DNA of 10,085 bases, taken from assembly GCA_018715165.1 (NCBI GenBank), contig DVMC01000088.1, positions 1-10,085 of the forward strand, read 5' to 3'. Made by a program: the position numbers and the translations under genes. The stretch comes from Limiplasma pullistercoris (GTDB taxonomy: Bacteria; Bacillota; Clostridia; Christensenellales; Aristaeellaceae). The first letter of the stretch is position 1; every line of letters begins with the position of its first letter. Under the pieces are notes generated by a model that was not told the origin of the DNA, did no database searches, and saw only the letters and a list, made by a program, of their open reading frames with translations. This document shows positions 1 through 5,439 of this stretch, piece after piece.

Positions 1-573
1 CTCACGGGCGAATTTGTGCCCTTCACCGCCAACCGGGGCGACATACAGCTCATGGGCTCCTACATAGGCTTTGGCTATCCGGAGGGAACCTATGAGGAAG
101 CCGTGCTCCAGTCGGACCGCGAGGCCTGGGAGCAGGGCTATCAGGACGACATGGAGCGGCGCTTTGCCCGGCGGGGCGAAATGGGCAAGGAGCGCCTGTG
201 GCAGTGGTTTACGGAAAATCCGCTGGCCTTTGTGGCCAGCCACCTGATCTACAAGCCGCTGGCGCTGACGGTTTCCCACCTGCGCACGGTGGACCTGATG
301 TCCGACAGGCTGATGGCCCTTGTGTGGTGGGGCTGTTTGGCCCTGGCGGCATGGGGGCTTCTGTGCCCGCGCCTGGGCGGGTGCGCGCGGCGCGGGTATT
401 ATGCCCCGGCGGTCTATCTGCTCGTGGCCACGCTGTTCACGGCCATCTATGCCCCCCTGCCGCGCTACGGCGTATCGCACGTGCCCATCTGGCTGGTGTA
501 CAGCGGCGCAGGACTCAAGGACCTGGGCGGGCGGGCGCTGCGCCTCGTTTGCGGGAAAAACAAAATCCGTTGA
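1..573 (+). CDS. C-terminal part of a polytopic membrane protein, probably a GT39/ArnT-like glycosyltransferase (5' end outside window)
   Basis: The frame is open from base 1 and ends at TGA 571-573, so 190 residues of C-terminus are visible and the true start lies upstream. The first ~85 residues look extracytoplasmic: a PFTANRGD stretch, then an acidic Tyr/Glu-rich segment, then a helix containing WFTENPLAF. This resembles the periplasmic loop of lipid-linked-sugar glycosyltransferases (GT39/PMT/ArnT class), where a 'PFT..GG' motif precedes an amphipathic segment with an NP motif. Two hydrophobic segments follow (roughly residues 107-124 and 133-150), then PLPRYGVSHVPIWLV, typical of the last membrane helix of these enzymes, where an R-Y-x-x-P element is common. 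A basic tail ends the protein. Such enzymes transfer a sugar from a polyprenyl-phosphate donor outside the membrane. The catalytic N-terminal loop is not in the window, so family assignment is by resemblance only; another multi-pass envelope enzyme is possible. Confidence 0.6.
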   Translation, partial: LTGEFVPFTANRGDIQLMGSYIGFGYPEGTYEEAVLQSDREAWEQGYQDDMERRFARRGEMGKERLWQWFTENPLAFVASHLIYKPLALTVSHLRTVDLMSDRLMALVWWGCLALAAWGLLCPRLGGCARRGYYAPAVYLLVATLFTAIYAPLPRYGVSHVPIWLVYSGAGLKDLGGRALRLVCGKNKIR

Positions 574-618
574 TGGTTTCACCGCCTCCGGTACAAACTA
601 CCATGGAGGAGGGTATGC

Positions 619-1011
619 ATGAACGCAAGGCTCTGGCGGCGCTGGTGCAAGGATGCGCCCTGTTCCGGTCCCCCGGACAGCGAGGACCGCGCCCAGATGG
701 ACGTGCCGGAACATGCTGGGGCGACGGACGCCGAGAAAGCCAGCCTGGTGGTGCGCCAGATCGACCGGTGGATTGCTTCCATGGAGCGGCTGCGCCTGGC
801 CGATTACGTGCGCTATGTGGACGACCGCAAGCGCCTGTTCTGGACCAGCTTTTTCAGCGGCGTGGCGCGCGGGGTGGGTATGGCGGTGGGCTTTACCATC
901 CTGGGCGCCATTCTGGTGATCGTTCTGCAGGATCTGGCGCGCCATAACCTGCCGCTGATCGGAGATATGCTGGCGCAGATCGTCAGCGTGGTACAGAAAC
1001 AACTGGAATAA
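619..1011 (+). CDS. DUF5665-like single-pass membrane protein
   Basis: A 130-residue protein of unknown function. The ATG at 619 is preceded by a strong GGAGGAGGG site (605-613) with a 5-base spacer, which fixes the start. The N-terminal ~40 residues are variable and hydrophilic. The conserved-looking core begins near residue 45 with an amphipathic helix (IDRWIASMERLRLADYVRY), a charged DDRKR turn at 69-73, a Gly-rich entry (FFSGVARGVGMAVGF) and one transmembrane helix at about 84-104. A short amphipathic C-terminal helix follows. This order (MERLRLADYV, then R-K-L-x-W-x-x-F, then G-x-A-R-G-x-G) matches what I recall of the DUF5665 family of Clostridia and Bacilli; no role is established for it. 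It lies 45 bp after the upstream membrane gene and 10 bp before lspA, so co-transcription is likely. The family call is from memory of the motif. Confidence 0.8.
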   Translation: MNARLWRRWCKDAPCSGPPDSEDRAQMDVPEHAGATDAEKASLVVRQIDRWIASMERLRLADYVRYVDDRKRLFWTSFFSGVARGVGMAVGFTILGAILVIVLQDLARHNLPLIGDMLAQIVSVVQKQLE

Positions 1012-1021
1012 GAGGTGCCGC

Positions 1022-1471
1022 ATGAAACGGATGATCGGGGTGCTGCTGGCCACGCTGGCGCTGGACGCGGGGACCAAGTTGCTGGCCTCCGCGCTGCTGC
1101 CGGGGCGCACGGTGGGGCTGGGCTGGCTGGTGGAGCTGCGCCTGACCCGCAATGACGGCATGGCGCTGGGCCTGTTTGCGGGCAATCGGGTTGCCGGGAT
1201 GCTGCTGCCCCTGGCGGTGATTGCCCTGGGCTGGCTGCTGCTCAGGCGCTACCGGCTCACCCCCTTTACGCAGACGGCATGCGGGCTGGTGCTGGGCGGC
1301 TTCCTGGGCAATTTTCTGGAGCGCCTGTGGCACGGCTGGGTGCTGGACATGATCTATTTTCCGTTTTTGCCCTGGTTTGTGTGCAATGTGGCGGATATTG
1401 CCATCTGCGCGGGCGTGGCGATGATGGCGGCAAGCCTGCTGTTTCGTCCGCAGGACTGGAAGGAAGCGTAA
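1022..1471 (+). CDS. lspA: Lipoprotein signal peptidase (signal peptidase II)
   Basis: A 149-residue aspartyl protease of the cytoplasmic membrane that removes the signal peptide from diacylglyceryl-modified prolipoproteins, cutting just before the lipidated Cys. Four hydrophobic segments are visible (about 1-20, 58-75, 83-98, 118-141), the usual LspA fold and length. Family positions seen: D15 with K19 (D-x-x-x-K), N44 in RNDGMAL, GN at 96-97, R101, D109 in VLDMI and N122/D125 in CNVADIAI. D109 and D125 correspond to the catalytic Asp pair, and the N-x3-R-x7-D spacing agrees with the family. Two substitutions stand out: E100-R101 where Asp-Arg is common, and C121-N122 where Phe-Asn is common; neither removes a catalytic residue. 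AGAGGTG lies 4 bases before the ATG. The rluD-type gene starts 5 bp after its stop, as in other Firmicutes. The lipoprotein at 3000-3779 is a likely substrate. Confidence 0.95.
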   Translation: MKRMIGVLLATLALDAGTKLLASALLPGRTVGLGWLVELRLTRNDGMALGLFAGNRVAGMLLPLAVIALGWLLLRRYRLTPFTQTACGLVLGGFLGNFLERLWHGWVLDMIYFPFLPWFVCNVADIAICAGVAMMAASLLFRPQDWKEA

Positions 1472-1476
1472 GGCAT

Positions 1477-2415
1477 ATGCAGAAGATTACGGCGGTAGCC
1501 TGGGAAGAGGCGCGTCTGGACCTGCTGGCGGCGCAGGTGAGCGGAGCCAGCAGGTCGCAGGCGGCCCGGTGGATTGAGCAGGGGCTGTGCCTGGTCAACG
1601 GCACGGCGCGCCAAAAGCCCGCCTTCAAGGTTGCCGCGGGAGACGCGCTGGAGCTGACCGTGCCCGACGCCGGGGAAGCGCCCGTGGAGAAGGAGGACAT
1701 CCCGCTTGAAATCCTCTATGAGGATGCGGACCTGGCCGTGGTGGTCAAGCCGTGCGGCATGGTGGTGCATCCCGCCGCGGGCAATGAAAGCGGCACGCTG
1801 GTCAACGCCCTGCTCTATCACATGGAGGACCTCAGCGGCATCGGCGGGGTGAAGCGGCCCGGCATCGTGCACCGGCTGGACAAGGATACCAGCGGCCTGC
1901 TCATGGTGGCCAAAAACGACCTGGCGCATCAGGGCCTGAGCGACCAGCTTCGCGCGCGCACGATGGAGAAACACTACCTGGCCGTGGTGGATGGTCGCAT
2001 GCGCGAGCTGTCCGGGCGGGTGGAAAAGGCCATCGCCCGCAGCACAAAGGACCGCAAGCGCATGGCCGTGGACCCCGCCGGGCGCGAGGCGGTGACGGAG
2101 TGGACGCTGCTGGAAAACCTGAAAAACGCGGCGCTTTTGGACGTGCATATCCTGACCGGGCGTACGCATCAGATCCGCGTGCATATGCAGAGCCTGCATC
2201 ATCCCGTGGCCGGGGACCCCATCTACGGACAAAAAAACGGCGTGAAGGCGCCCAGACTGATGCTGCACGCCTACACGCTATCCTTTACCCATCCCCGCAC
2301 GGGCGAACGCCTGACCTTTACCGCGCCGCCGCCGGGGGACTTTACCGCGGCCCTGCAAAAATGGCGGGAGGACCCCGCCGCGCCGCTGCCCTATCAGGCG
2401 TCTGCCTCCGGCTGA
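1477..2415 (+). CDS. rluD: Ribosomal large subunit pseudouridine synthase, RluA/RluD family
   Basis: A 312-residue cytoplasmic enzyme that isomerises uridines to pseudouridine in structured RNA; in E. coli RluD the targets are in helix 69 of 23S rRNA. An S4-type RNA-binding domain covers about residues 12-60 (SRSQAARWIEQG, LVNG). The catalytic domain follows: a KPCGMVVHP strand (91-99), the signature HRLDKDTSG at 132-140 with catalytic Asp135, and the C-terminal GRTHQIRVHM (228-237) and RLMLHAY (260-266) motifs. Length is normal. The ATG at 1477 was chosen because it opens the S4 domain and sits 5 bp after the lspA stop; AAGGA inside the lspA end supplies the ribosome binding site. The same frame is open further upstream to 1279, but that part overlaps lspA and gives no family-like sequence. 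B. subtilis has the same lspA-rluD-type order. Its last 22 bp overlap tdk on the other strand. The exact target uridines cannot be read from sequence. Confidence 0.93.
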   Translation: MQKITAVAWEEARLDLLAAQVSGASRSQAARWIEQGLCLVNGTARQKPAFKVAAGDALELTVPDAGEAPVEKEDIPLEILYEDADLAVVVKPCGMVVHPAAGNESGTLVNALLYHMEDLSGIGGVKRPGIVHRLDKDTSGLLMVAKNDLAHQGLSDQLRARTMEKHYLAVVDGRMRELSGRVEKAIARSTKDRKRMAVDPAGREAVTEWTLLENLKNAALLDVHILTGRTHQIRVHMQSLHHPVAGDPIYGQKNGVKAPRLMLHAYTLSFTHPRTGERLTFTAPPPGDFTAALQKWREDPAAPLPYQASASG

Positions 2416-2969
2416 TCGGGGGCCAGCTTGCCCTGCGTCCAATGCCGGCGGCAAAGGCTCACATAGCTTTCACTGCCGCCCAGCACGATCTGCTCGCCCT
2501 CGCGGGCTACCTTGCCGTCTACCACGCGCGCGTTGCAGACGGCTTTTTTGCCGCACCAGCAGATGGTCTTGACCTCCTCGATGGTGTCGGCCCAGGCCAG
2601 CAGCCACTGGCTGCCCTCGAAAAGCTCGTTGCGGAAATCGCACCGAAGGCCGTAGGCGATCACCGGTACATTGTCGATGTCCACCACCCGCACCAGGCGC
2701 TCCACCTGCGCACGGGTGAGGAATTGCGCCTCGTCCACGATCAGGCAGTCGTAATCCCGCACGTTGAAGCGGTCCAGGTCCTCGATAAAGTGGCACTCGC
2801 AGCGAAGGCCGCTGCGGCTGGCGATCATGGTTTCGCCGTCGCGGTTGTCCAGGCGGGGCTTGAGCATGAGAACGCGCTGCCCGCGCTCCAGGTAGTTATG
2901 GCGCACCATGATGGCGTTGGCGGTTTTGCTGGAGCCCATCGCGCCGTAGCGGAAGTAGAGCTTGGCCAT
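2394..2969 (-). CDS. tdk: Thymidine kinase, type II (TK1-like)
   Basis: A 191-residue salvage enzyme that phosphorylates thymidine to dTMP with ATP. Motifs in order: P-loop GAMGSSKT at 9-16; a DNRDG segment at 41-45; the Walker B and catalytic base in VDEAQFLTR at 78-86 (Glu80); YGLRCDF at 106-112 and the GSQWLLAWAD helix at 119-128; a structural zinc set formed by C137 and C139 (a C-x-C pair, as in the E. coli enzyme) with C173 and H176; and a thymidine-binding lasso ending in GGSESYVSLCRRH. Length and motif order match the bacterial type II family closely, and the protein looks intact. The ATG at 2969 is preceded by GGAGG with a 9-base spacer. It is the last gene of the minus-strand cluster, 30 bp after the TPR lipoprotein, and its 3' end overlaps rluD. 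No internal promoter was recognised, so it probably depends on read-through. Confidence 0.96.
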   Translation of the reverse strand: MAKLYFRYGAMGSSKTANAIMVRHNYLERGQRVLMLKPRLDNRDGETMIASRSGLRCECHFIEDLDRFNVRDYDCLIVDEAQFLTRAQVERLVRVVDIDNVPVIAYGLRCDFRNELFEGSQWLLAWADTIEEVKTICWCGKKAVCNARVVDGKVAREGEQIVLGGSESYVSLCRRHWTQGKLAPDQPEADA

Positions 2970-2999
2970 GGAAATCAGCCTCCGGGAAAAGTAGTGGAA

Positions 3000-3779
3000 T
3001 TATTCGATGCCCAACTGTGCCGCAAGGTCCTCGGCGCGCTGCGCCGCGTCGCGGTAGCTGGACAGGGAGGAGAAGAGATCGTAGGCGCCCTGCAGATCGC
3101 CGCTGCTTTCCAGGGCGTCGGCCTGATCGTACTCGGCGTCGCGCAGGTAGGTCTTGCATTCCACGGCCTGATCGGCGCTGCTTAGGTAATCGCCCAGAAG
3201 CGTAAAGAGATCGATCGCGCTCTGGTAATCGCCCTCCTGCTTGAGGGCGATGGCGCGGTTGTAGATCTGGCCGCGCAGGTTGTAGAGGCGGGCTTCGGCG
3301 TCGTCGATGGTTATAGCGGCTTCATAGGCAAAGAGCGCCTCGTCGTAGCGGGCGCCCGCCTCGGCGTCGCGCCCCAGGCAGTACTGGCAGCGCAGGGGCG
3401 CGTCCTCAAACTCCCCGATGGCCTCGAACGCCTCGGCGGCCTCGGCAAAGCAGCCCTCCTCGGCCAGGGCGTGGGCATGGCAATACTGGTAGCGCTCCTC
3501 GCCGTAGAGAATGTCGCGCGACTGGGCGAAGTATTCCTCCGCTTGCGCGTATTGCCCCTGCTCATAGAGCACCAGCCCGCGGGAATAGGCGGCGTAGGAA
3601 GCCGACTGGGCATAGTCGCCCAGGCGCTCGAACACCTCGGCGGCCTCGGCGTATTCGCCGGAGGCAAAGGTGTCCAGGGCGCGGTTGTAGGAACGGCTGT
3701 AATCCGTCGAGCAGGCCGACAGGCACACGGCGACGGCCACGCACAGCCCCAGCAGCGCCCTCAAGCGCGCGTGGCTCAT
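3000..3779 (-). CDS. TPR-repeat lipoprotein
   Basis: A 259-residue predicted envelope lipoprotein. The N-terminus has a short basic region (R5, R7), a hydrophobic core and a lipobox L20-S21-A22-C23, so cleavage by signal peptidase II before Cys23 is expected. The mature part is made of TPR-like helical pairs. The recurring pattern is an aromatic at the first helix, then GEYAEAAEVFERLGDYAQSA-type second helices: near residues 31-62, 64-95, 97-128, 141-160, 173-204 and 216-246. The G-(D/E)-(Y/F)-x-x-(S/A) turn recurs at about 54-59, 122-127 and 196-201. Such repeats normally mediate protein contacts; no enzymatic motif is present and no partner is visible. GGGAGGAGG sits 7 bases before the ATG, inside the end of the acetyltransferase gene, and the start codon shares ATGA with that gene's stop, which suggests translational coupling. 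Function unknown beyond envelope scaffolding. Confidence 0.85.
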   Translation of the reverse strand: MSHARLRALLGLCVAVAVCLSACSTDYSRSYNRALDTFASGEYAEAAEVFERLGDYAQSASYAAYSRGLVLYEQGQYAQAEEYFAQSRDILYGEERYQYCHAHALAEEGCFAEAAEAFEAIGEFEDAPLRCQYCLGRDAEAGARYDEALFAYEAAITIDDAEARLYNLRGQIYNRAIALKQEGDYQSAIDLFTLLGDYLSSADQAVECKTYLRDAEYDQADALESSGDLQGAYDLFSSLSSYRDAAQRAEDLAAQLGIE

Positions 3780-4366
3780 GCATGCACCTCCTCCCTTTGC
3801 GCAGGGTGAAACTCGCTTTTCAAAATGGCGTACAGGTCCACGTCGGCAAAGCGTCCCTTGTTATAGATGCGCTGGCGCAAGGTGCCTTCGTGCGTCATGC
3901 CGGCGTTGCGCATCACATGGCCGCTGGCGGGATTGTCGCACTCGTGCTGAGCCTCGATGCGGTTGAGATTGAGACGGGTGAAGCCAAATTCCAGCACGGC
4001 GGTGAGCGCCTCGGTCATGAAGCCCCGATTCCAGTAGGCGCGGCTCAGGCTGTAGCCCACCTCGGCGGAGCGGTTTTCGGTCTGCACCCACATGAAGCCG
4101 ATGGTGCCGATCACCTTGCCCGTATCGCGCAGGGCGATCACAAACGTACCCGGCGCGCAGCTGCGGTACTGGCGCAGAAGGTAGCGGATATAGGCGCGCG
4201 TCTGATGGATGGAGCGGTGCGCGTCCCACAGGACGTGGCGGGCCACCTCCGGATCGCGCGAATACTCATACAGGTCCTGCGCGTCGCTCATGCGCACGGG
4301 GCGCAGGATGAGCCGCCGGGTGAGCATGGTAGGCAGGCGGCCAAAGACCTCCAGATATGTCTGCAT
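3776..4366 (-). CDS. GNAT acetyltransferase, RimJ/RimL-like
   Basis: A 196-residue GCN5-related N-acetyltransferase of the type often annotated as ribosomal-protein Ser/Ala N-acetyltransferase. The opening is typical: TRRLILRPVRMSDAQDLYEY (16-35), then VIGTIGF at strand 4, then EVGYSLSRAYWNRGFMTEAL (102-121). The latter contains the acetyl-CoA-binding R-G-F-M-T version of Q/R-x-x-G-x-G/A. The late-domain N145-x-x-S/G-x-x-V-M-x-x-A-G-M motif and a C-terminal strand follow. I chose the ATG at 4366; the frame is open to a TTG at 4393, but the nine extra residues precede the usual N-terminus. The ribosome binding site is only moderate (GAAGG about 12 bases upstream). It lies 38 bp after the small membrane gene, and its stop overlaps the start of the TPR lipoprotein by 4 bp. 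The acceptor (ribosomal protein, other protein or small amine) cannot be told from sequence. Confidence 0.9.
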   Translation of the reverse strand: MQTYLEVFGRLPTMLTRRLILRPVRMSDAQDLYEYSRDPEVARHVLWDAHRSIHQTRAYIRYLLRQYRSCAPGTFVIALRDTGKVIGTIGFMWVQTENRSAEVGYSLSRAYWNRGFMTEALTAVLEFGFTRLNLNRIEAQHECDNPASGHVMRNAGMTHEGTLRQRIYNKGRFADVDLYAILKSEFHPAQREEVHA

Positions 4367-4403
4367 GGCAGGGAAGCCCCTTCTTTCAAACAAACGGCCG
4401 GTA

Positions 4404-4541
4404 TCAGATCGCCCAGCCGCCTGGCCGGGCGAAGGGCGGACGGGTCAGGCCCAGCGCCAGCAGGTACACGCCCAGCGCCAGCAGCAATAGCAGCGCCGCC
4501 ATCAGCAGCCAGAAAACGGGGGAACGACGCGACCGGGACAT
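4404..4541 (-). CDS. Small single-pass membrane protein, 45 residues
   Basis: This short frame starts at ATG 4541 and ends at TGA 4404. It has one of the best translation signals in the window: AAAGGAGG with a 6-base spacer. The product has a basic N-terminus (SRSRRS, residues 2-7), one hydrophobic helix of about 22-25 residues (9-32, rich in Leu and Ala) and a short Pro/Arg/Gly-rich tail ending GGWAI. By the positive-inside rule the N-terminus should be cytoplasmic. There is no Cys, so it is not a lipoprotein, and there is no signal-peptidase site that I can support. It heads the minus-strand cluster, 38 bp before the GNAT gene. I do not recognise a family. Alternatives are a leader peptide or a small membrane accessory. 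The strong ribosome binding site, codon use like its neighbours and hydrophobic pattern support a real gene. Confidence 0.68.
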   Translation of the reverse strand: MSRSRRSPVFWLLMAALLLLLALGVYLLALGLTRPPFARPGGWAI

Positions 4542-4580
4542 GAAAATCCTCCTTTAACGCTTGGCAGATACAAATGACTG

Positions 4581-4601
4581 AAAAAAGTTGGGAACTTTTT
4601 T
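4581..4601. terminator. AT-rich perfect hairpin, possible terminator of the Nudix gene
   Basis: The segment is a perfect inverted repeat with 9-bp arms (AAAAAAGTT / AACTTTTTT) around a 3-base loop. Read on the minus strand it lies 41 bp beyond the Nudix stop and ends in a T run, so a weak intrinsic terminator is plausible. The stem is mostly A-T and the T run is part of the stem rather than after it, which is unlike a classical terminator. It also sits 40-60 bp before the start of the small membrane protein gene, so it could be an operator or a transcript leader element for that cluster. Confidence 0.4.
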
Positions 4602-4642
4602 GACATGTGAATCGTTACTTTTCATGAGGCGCAAGGCATGCG

Positions 4643-5194
4643 TCAGGCGTTGAGCTTCTGCCAGGCCATCAAAAGGCCCAGGGCGGTCTTGGCGTCGCGC
4701 AGCTCGCCGCTCATCACGCGGCCGACGGCCTCGGAGAGAGGCATCTTCACCACGTGCAGAAATTCGTCGGGATCGGGGTGGTCCTCATGCTGGCTCAGAT
4801 CCGTTGCCAGGTACAGGCCGATCTGCTCGGTGCAGAAGCCCGGGGTGGTCACCACGTGCGTGAGCTTCTCCATCCGCCCGGCGCGCAGACCCGTTTCCTC
4901 CTCCAGCTCGCGGTGGGCGCAGGAGAGGGGGTCCTCCCCGACGTAGTCCAGCTTGCCGGCCGGAATCTCCAGCGTCATCAGGTCCACCACCACGCGGTGC
5001 TGACGCACCAGGTATACGTTGCCCTCCGCGTCCACAGGCACCACCGCGGCCGCGCCCTTGTGATGCACGACCTCGCGCAGGGCCGTCTGGCCGTTGGGCA
5101 GGCGCACCTGCATGTGGCTGACGTCAATGAGTACGCCCTCAAACATCGGTTTTTCGGACAGGGGAACCTCACGCAGGTCGGGATGATCGCACAT
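4643..5194 (-). CDS. nudF: Nudix hydrolase, ADP-ribose pyrophosphatase type
   Basis: A 183-residue cytoplasmic Nudix hydrolase expected to split ADP-ribose, or related nucleoside diphosphate sugars, into AMP and a sugar phosphate. The N-terminal strand region (FEGVLIDVSHMQVRLPNG) and the central VYLVRQHR...LEIPAG match the ADPRase subfamily. The Nudix box runs from Gly80 to Leu103 and ends REL-EEETG (95-102) with the metal-binding glutamates. The subfamily element TTPGFCTE follows at 116-123. One oddity is that the first spacer of the box is six residues (G80 to E87) instead of the standard five, through an extra residue in the KLDYVG loop; the catalytic part is intact. GGAGG lies 9 bases before the ATG. 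It is divergent from the giant surface-protein gene, with 245 bp between the starts, and is followed by the AT hairpin. Substrate preference within the family is inferred. Confidence 0.9.
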   Translation of the reverse strand: MCDHPDLREVPLSEKPMFEGVLIDVSHMQVRLPNGQTALREVVHHKGAAAVVPVDAEGNVYLVRQHRVVVDLMTLEIPAGKLDYVGEDPLSCAHRELEEETGLRAGRMEKLTHVVTTPGFCTEQIGLYLATDLSQHEDHPDPDEFLHVVKMPLSEAVGRVMSGELRDAKTALGLLMAWQKLNA

Positions 5195-5342
5195 AGCGGG
5201 TCGCCTCCAAAATTTCGTTCCCTTGTGTATTCGCCGTCAGGAACCGTTCCCCCTTGTGGAAAGCGGAAAAAGCGCGGCGAAAGAACAGCGTATTACTTGT
5301 AAAAACTGCCCCGCGGCGACAGAAACTGGCGCCTCCCCTTCC
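5195..5342. other. Divergent intergenic region with paired direct repeats and a small palindrome
   Basis: This non-coding stretch separates the Nudix gene from the giant surface-protein gene. Two imperfect direct repeat pairs are visible: GTTCCC(CC)TTGTG at 5218-5228 and 5246-5258, and CGCGGCGA(A/C)AGAA at 5273-5285 and 5312-5324. A GGAAC-C-GTTCC palindrome lies at 5240-5250. They lie upstream of the rightward promoter and could bind a regulator, but no known operator was recognised. I found no convincing leftward promoter for the Nudix gene here. Confidence 0.35.
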
Positions 5343-5371
5343 TTGACAGCATAAATCAAACCCCGTACAAT
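5343..5371 (+). promoter_or_regulatory. Sigma-A (sigma-70 type) promoter of the giant surface-protein gene
   Basis: A perfect -35 box TTGACA (5343-5348), a 17-bp spacer and a -10 box TACAAT (5366-5371; one mismatch to TATAAT) form a near-consensus housekeeping promoter. Transcription should start near 5377-5379, giving a leader of about 60 nt before the ATG at 5440. The strength of the match predicts high basal expression unless a regulator acts upstream. Confidence 0.88.
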
Positions 5372-5376
5372 GGTAT

Positions 5377-5395
5377 GGGCCGCCGTGCGCGGCCC
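5377..5395 (+). promoter_or_regulatory. 5'-terminal mRNA stem-loop
   Basis: GGGCCGC (5377-5383) pairs perfectly with GCGGCCC (5389-5395) across a 5-base loop. The stem begins at the predicted transcription start, so the mRNA would carry a GC-only 7-bp hairpin at its very 5' end. No T run follows, so it is not a terminator. Such 5' hairpins are known to protect some mRNAs from decay; that role here is inferred. Confidence 0.5.
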
Positions 5396-5423
5396 CGGCA
5401 GGGAGAACAGCCTCACCCGGCAT

Positions 5424-5430
5424 AAGGAGG
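5424..5430 (+). promoter_or_regulatory. Ribosome binding site deciding the start of the giant gene
   Basis: AAGGAGG lies 9 bases before the ATG at 5440. The frame is followed at once by a signal peptide, so this site fixes the start of the gene. Confidence 0.9.
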
Positions 5431-5439
5431 ATTCCGCAT

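Noticed and set aside
198..947. A 249-residue plus-strand open frame
   Set aside because: It overlaps the membrane-protein tail and the DUF5665-like gene in another frame and gives Pro/Gly/Arg-rich sequence typical of GC-rich shadow frames.
1279..1476. An upstream extension of the rluD frame
   Set aside because: It lies wholly over lspA and its translation does not resemble the N-terminus of pseudouridine synthases. The ATG at 1477 opens the S4 domain.
2100..3185. A 361-residue plus-strand open frame
   Set aside because: It is antisense to tdk and the lipoprotein and out of frame with rluD; no domain is recognisable, while tdk on the other strand has every family motif.
4367..4393. A TTG start nine codons upstream of the GNAT gene
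   Set aside because: The usual family N-terminus starts at the ATG, and the TTG has no convincing ribosome binding site of its own.
4600..4605. A plus-strand TTGACA resembling a -35 box
   Set aside because: No acceptable -10 box lies 16-18 bp downstream and no plus-strand gene follows before 5440; the bases belong to the AT hairpin edge.
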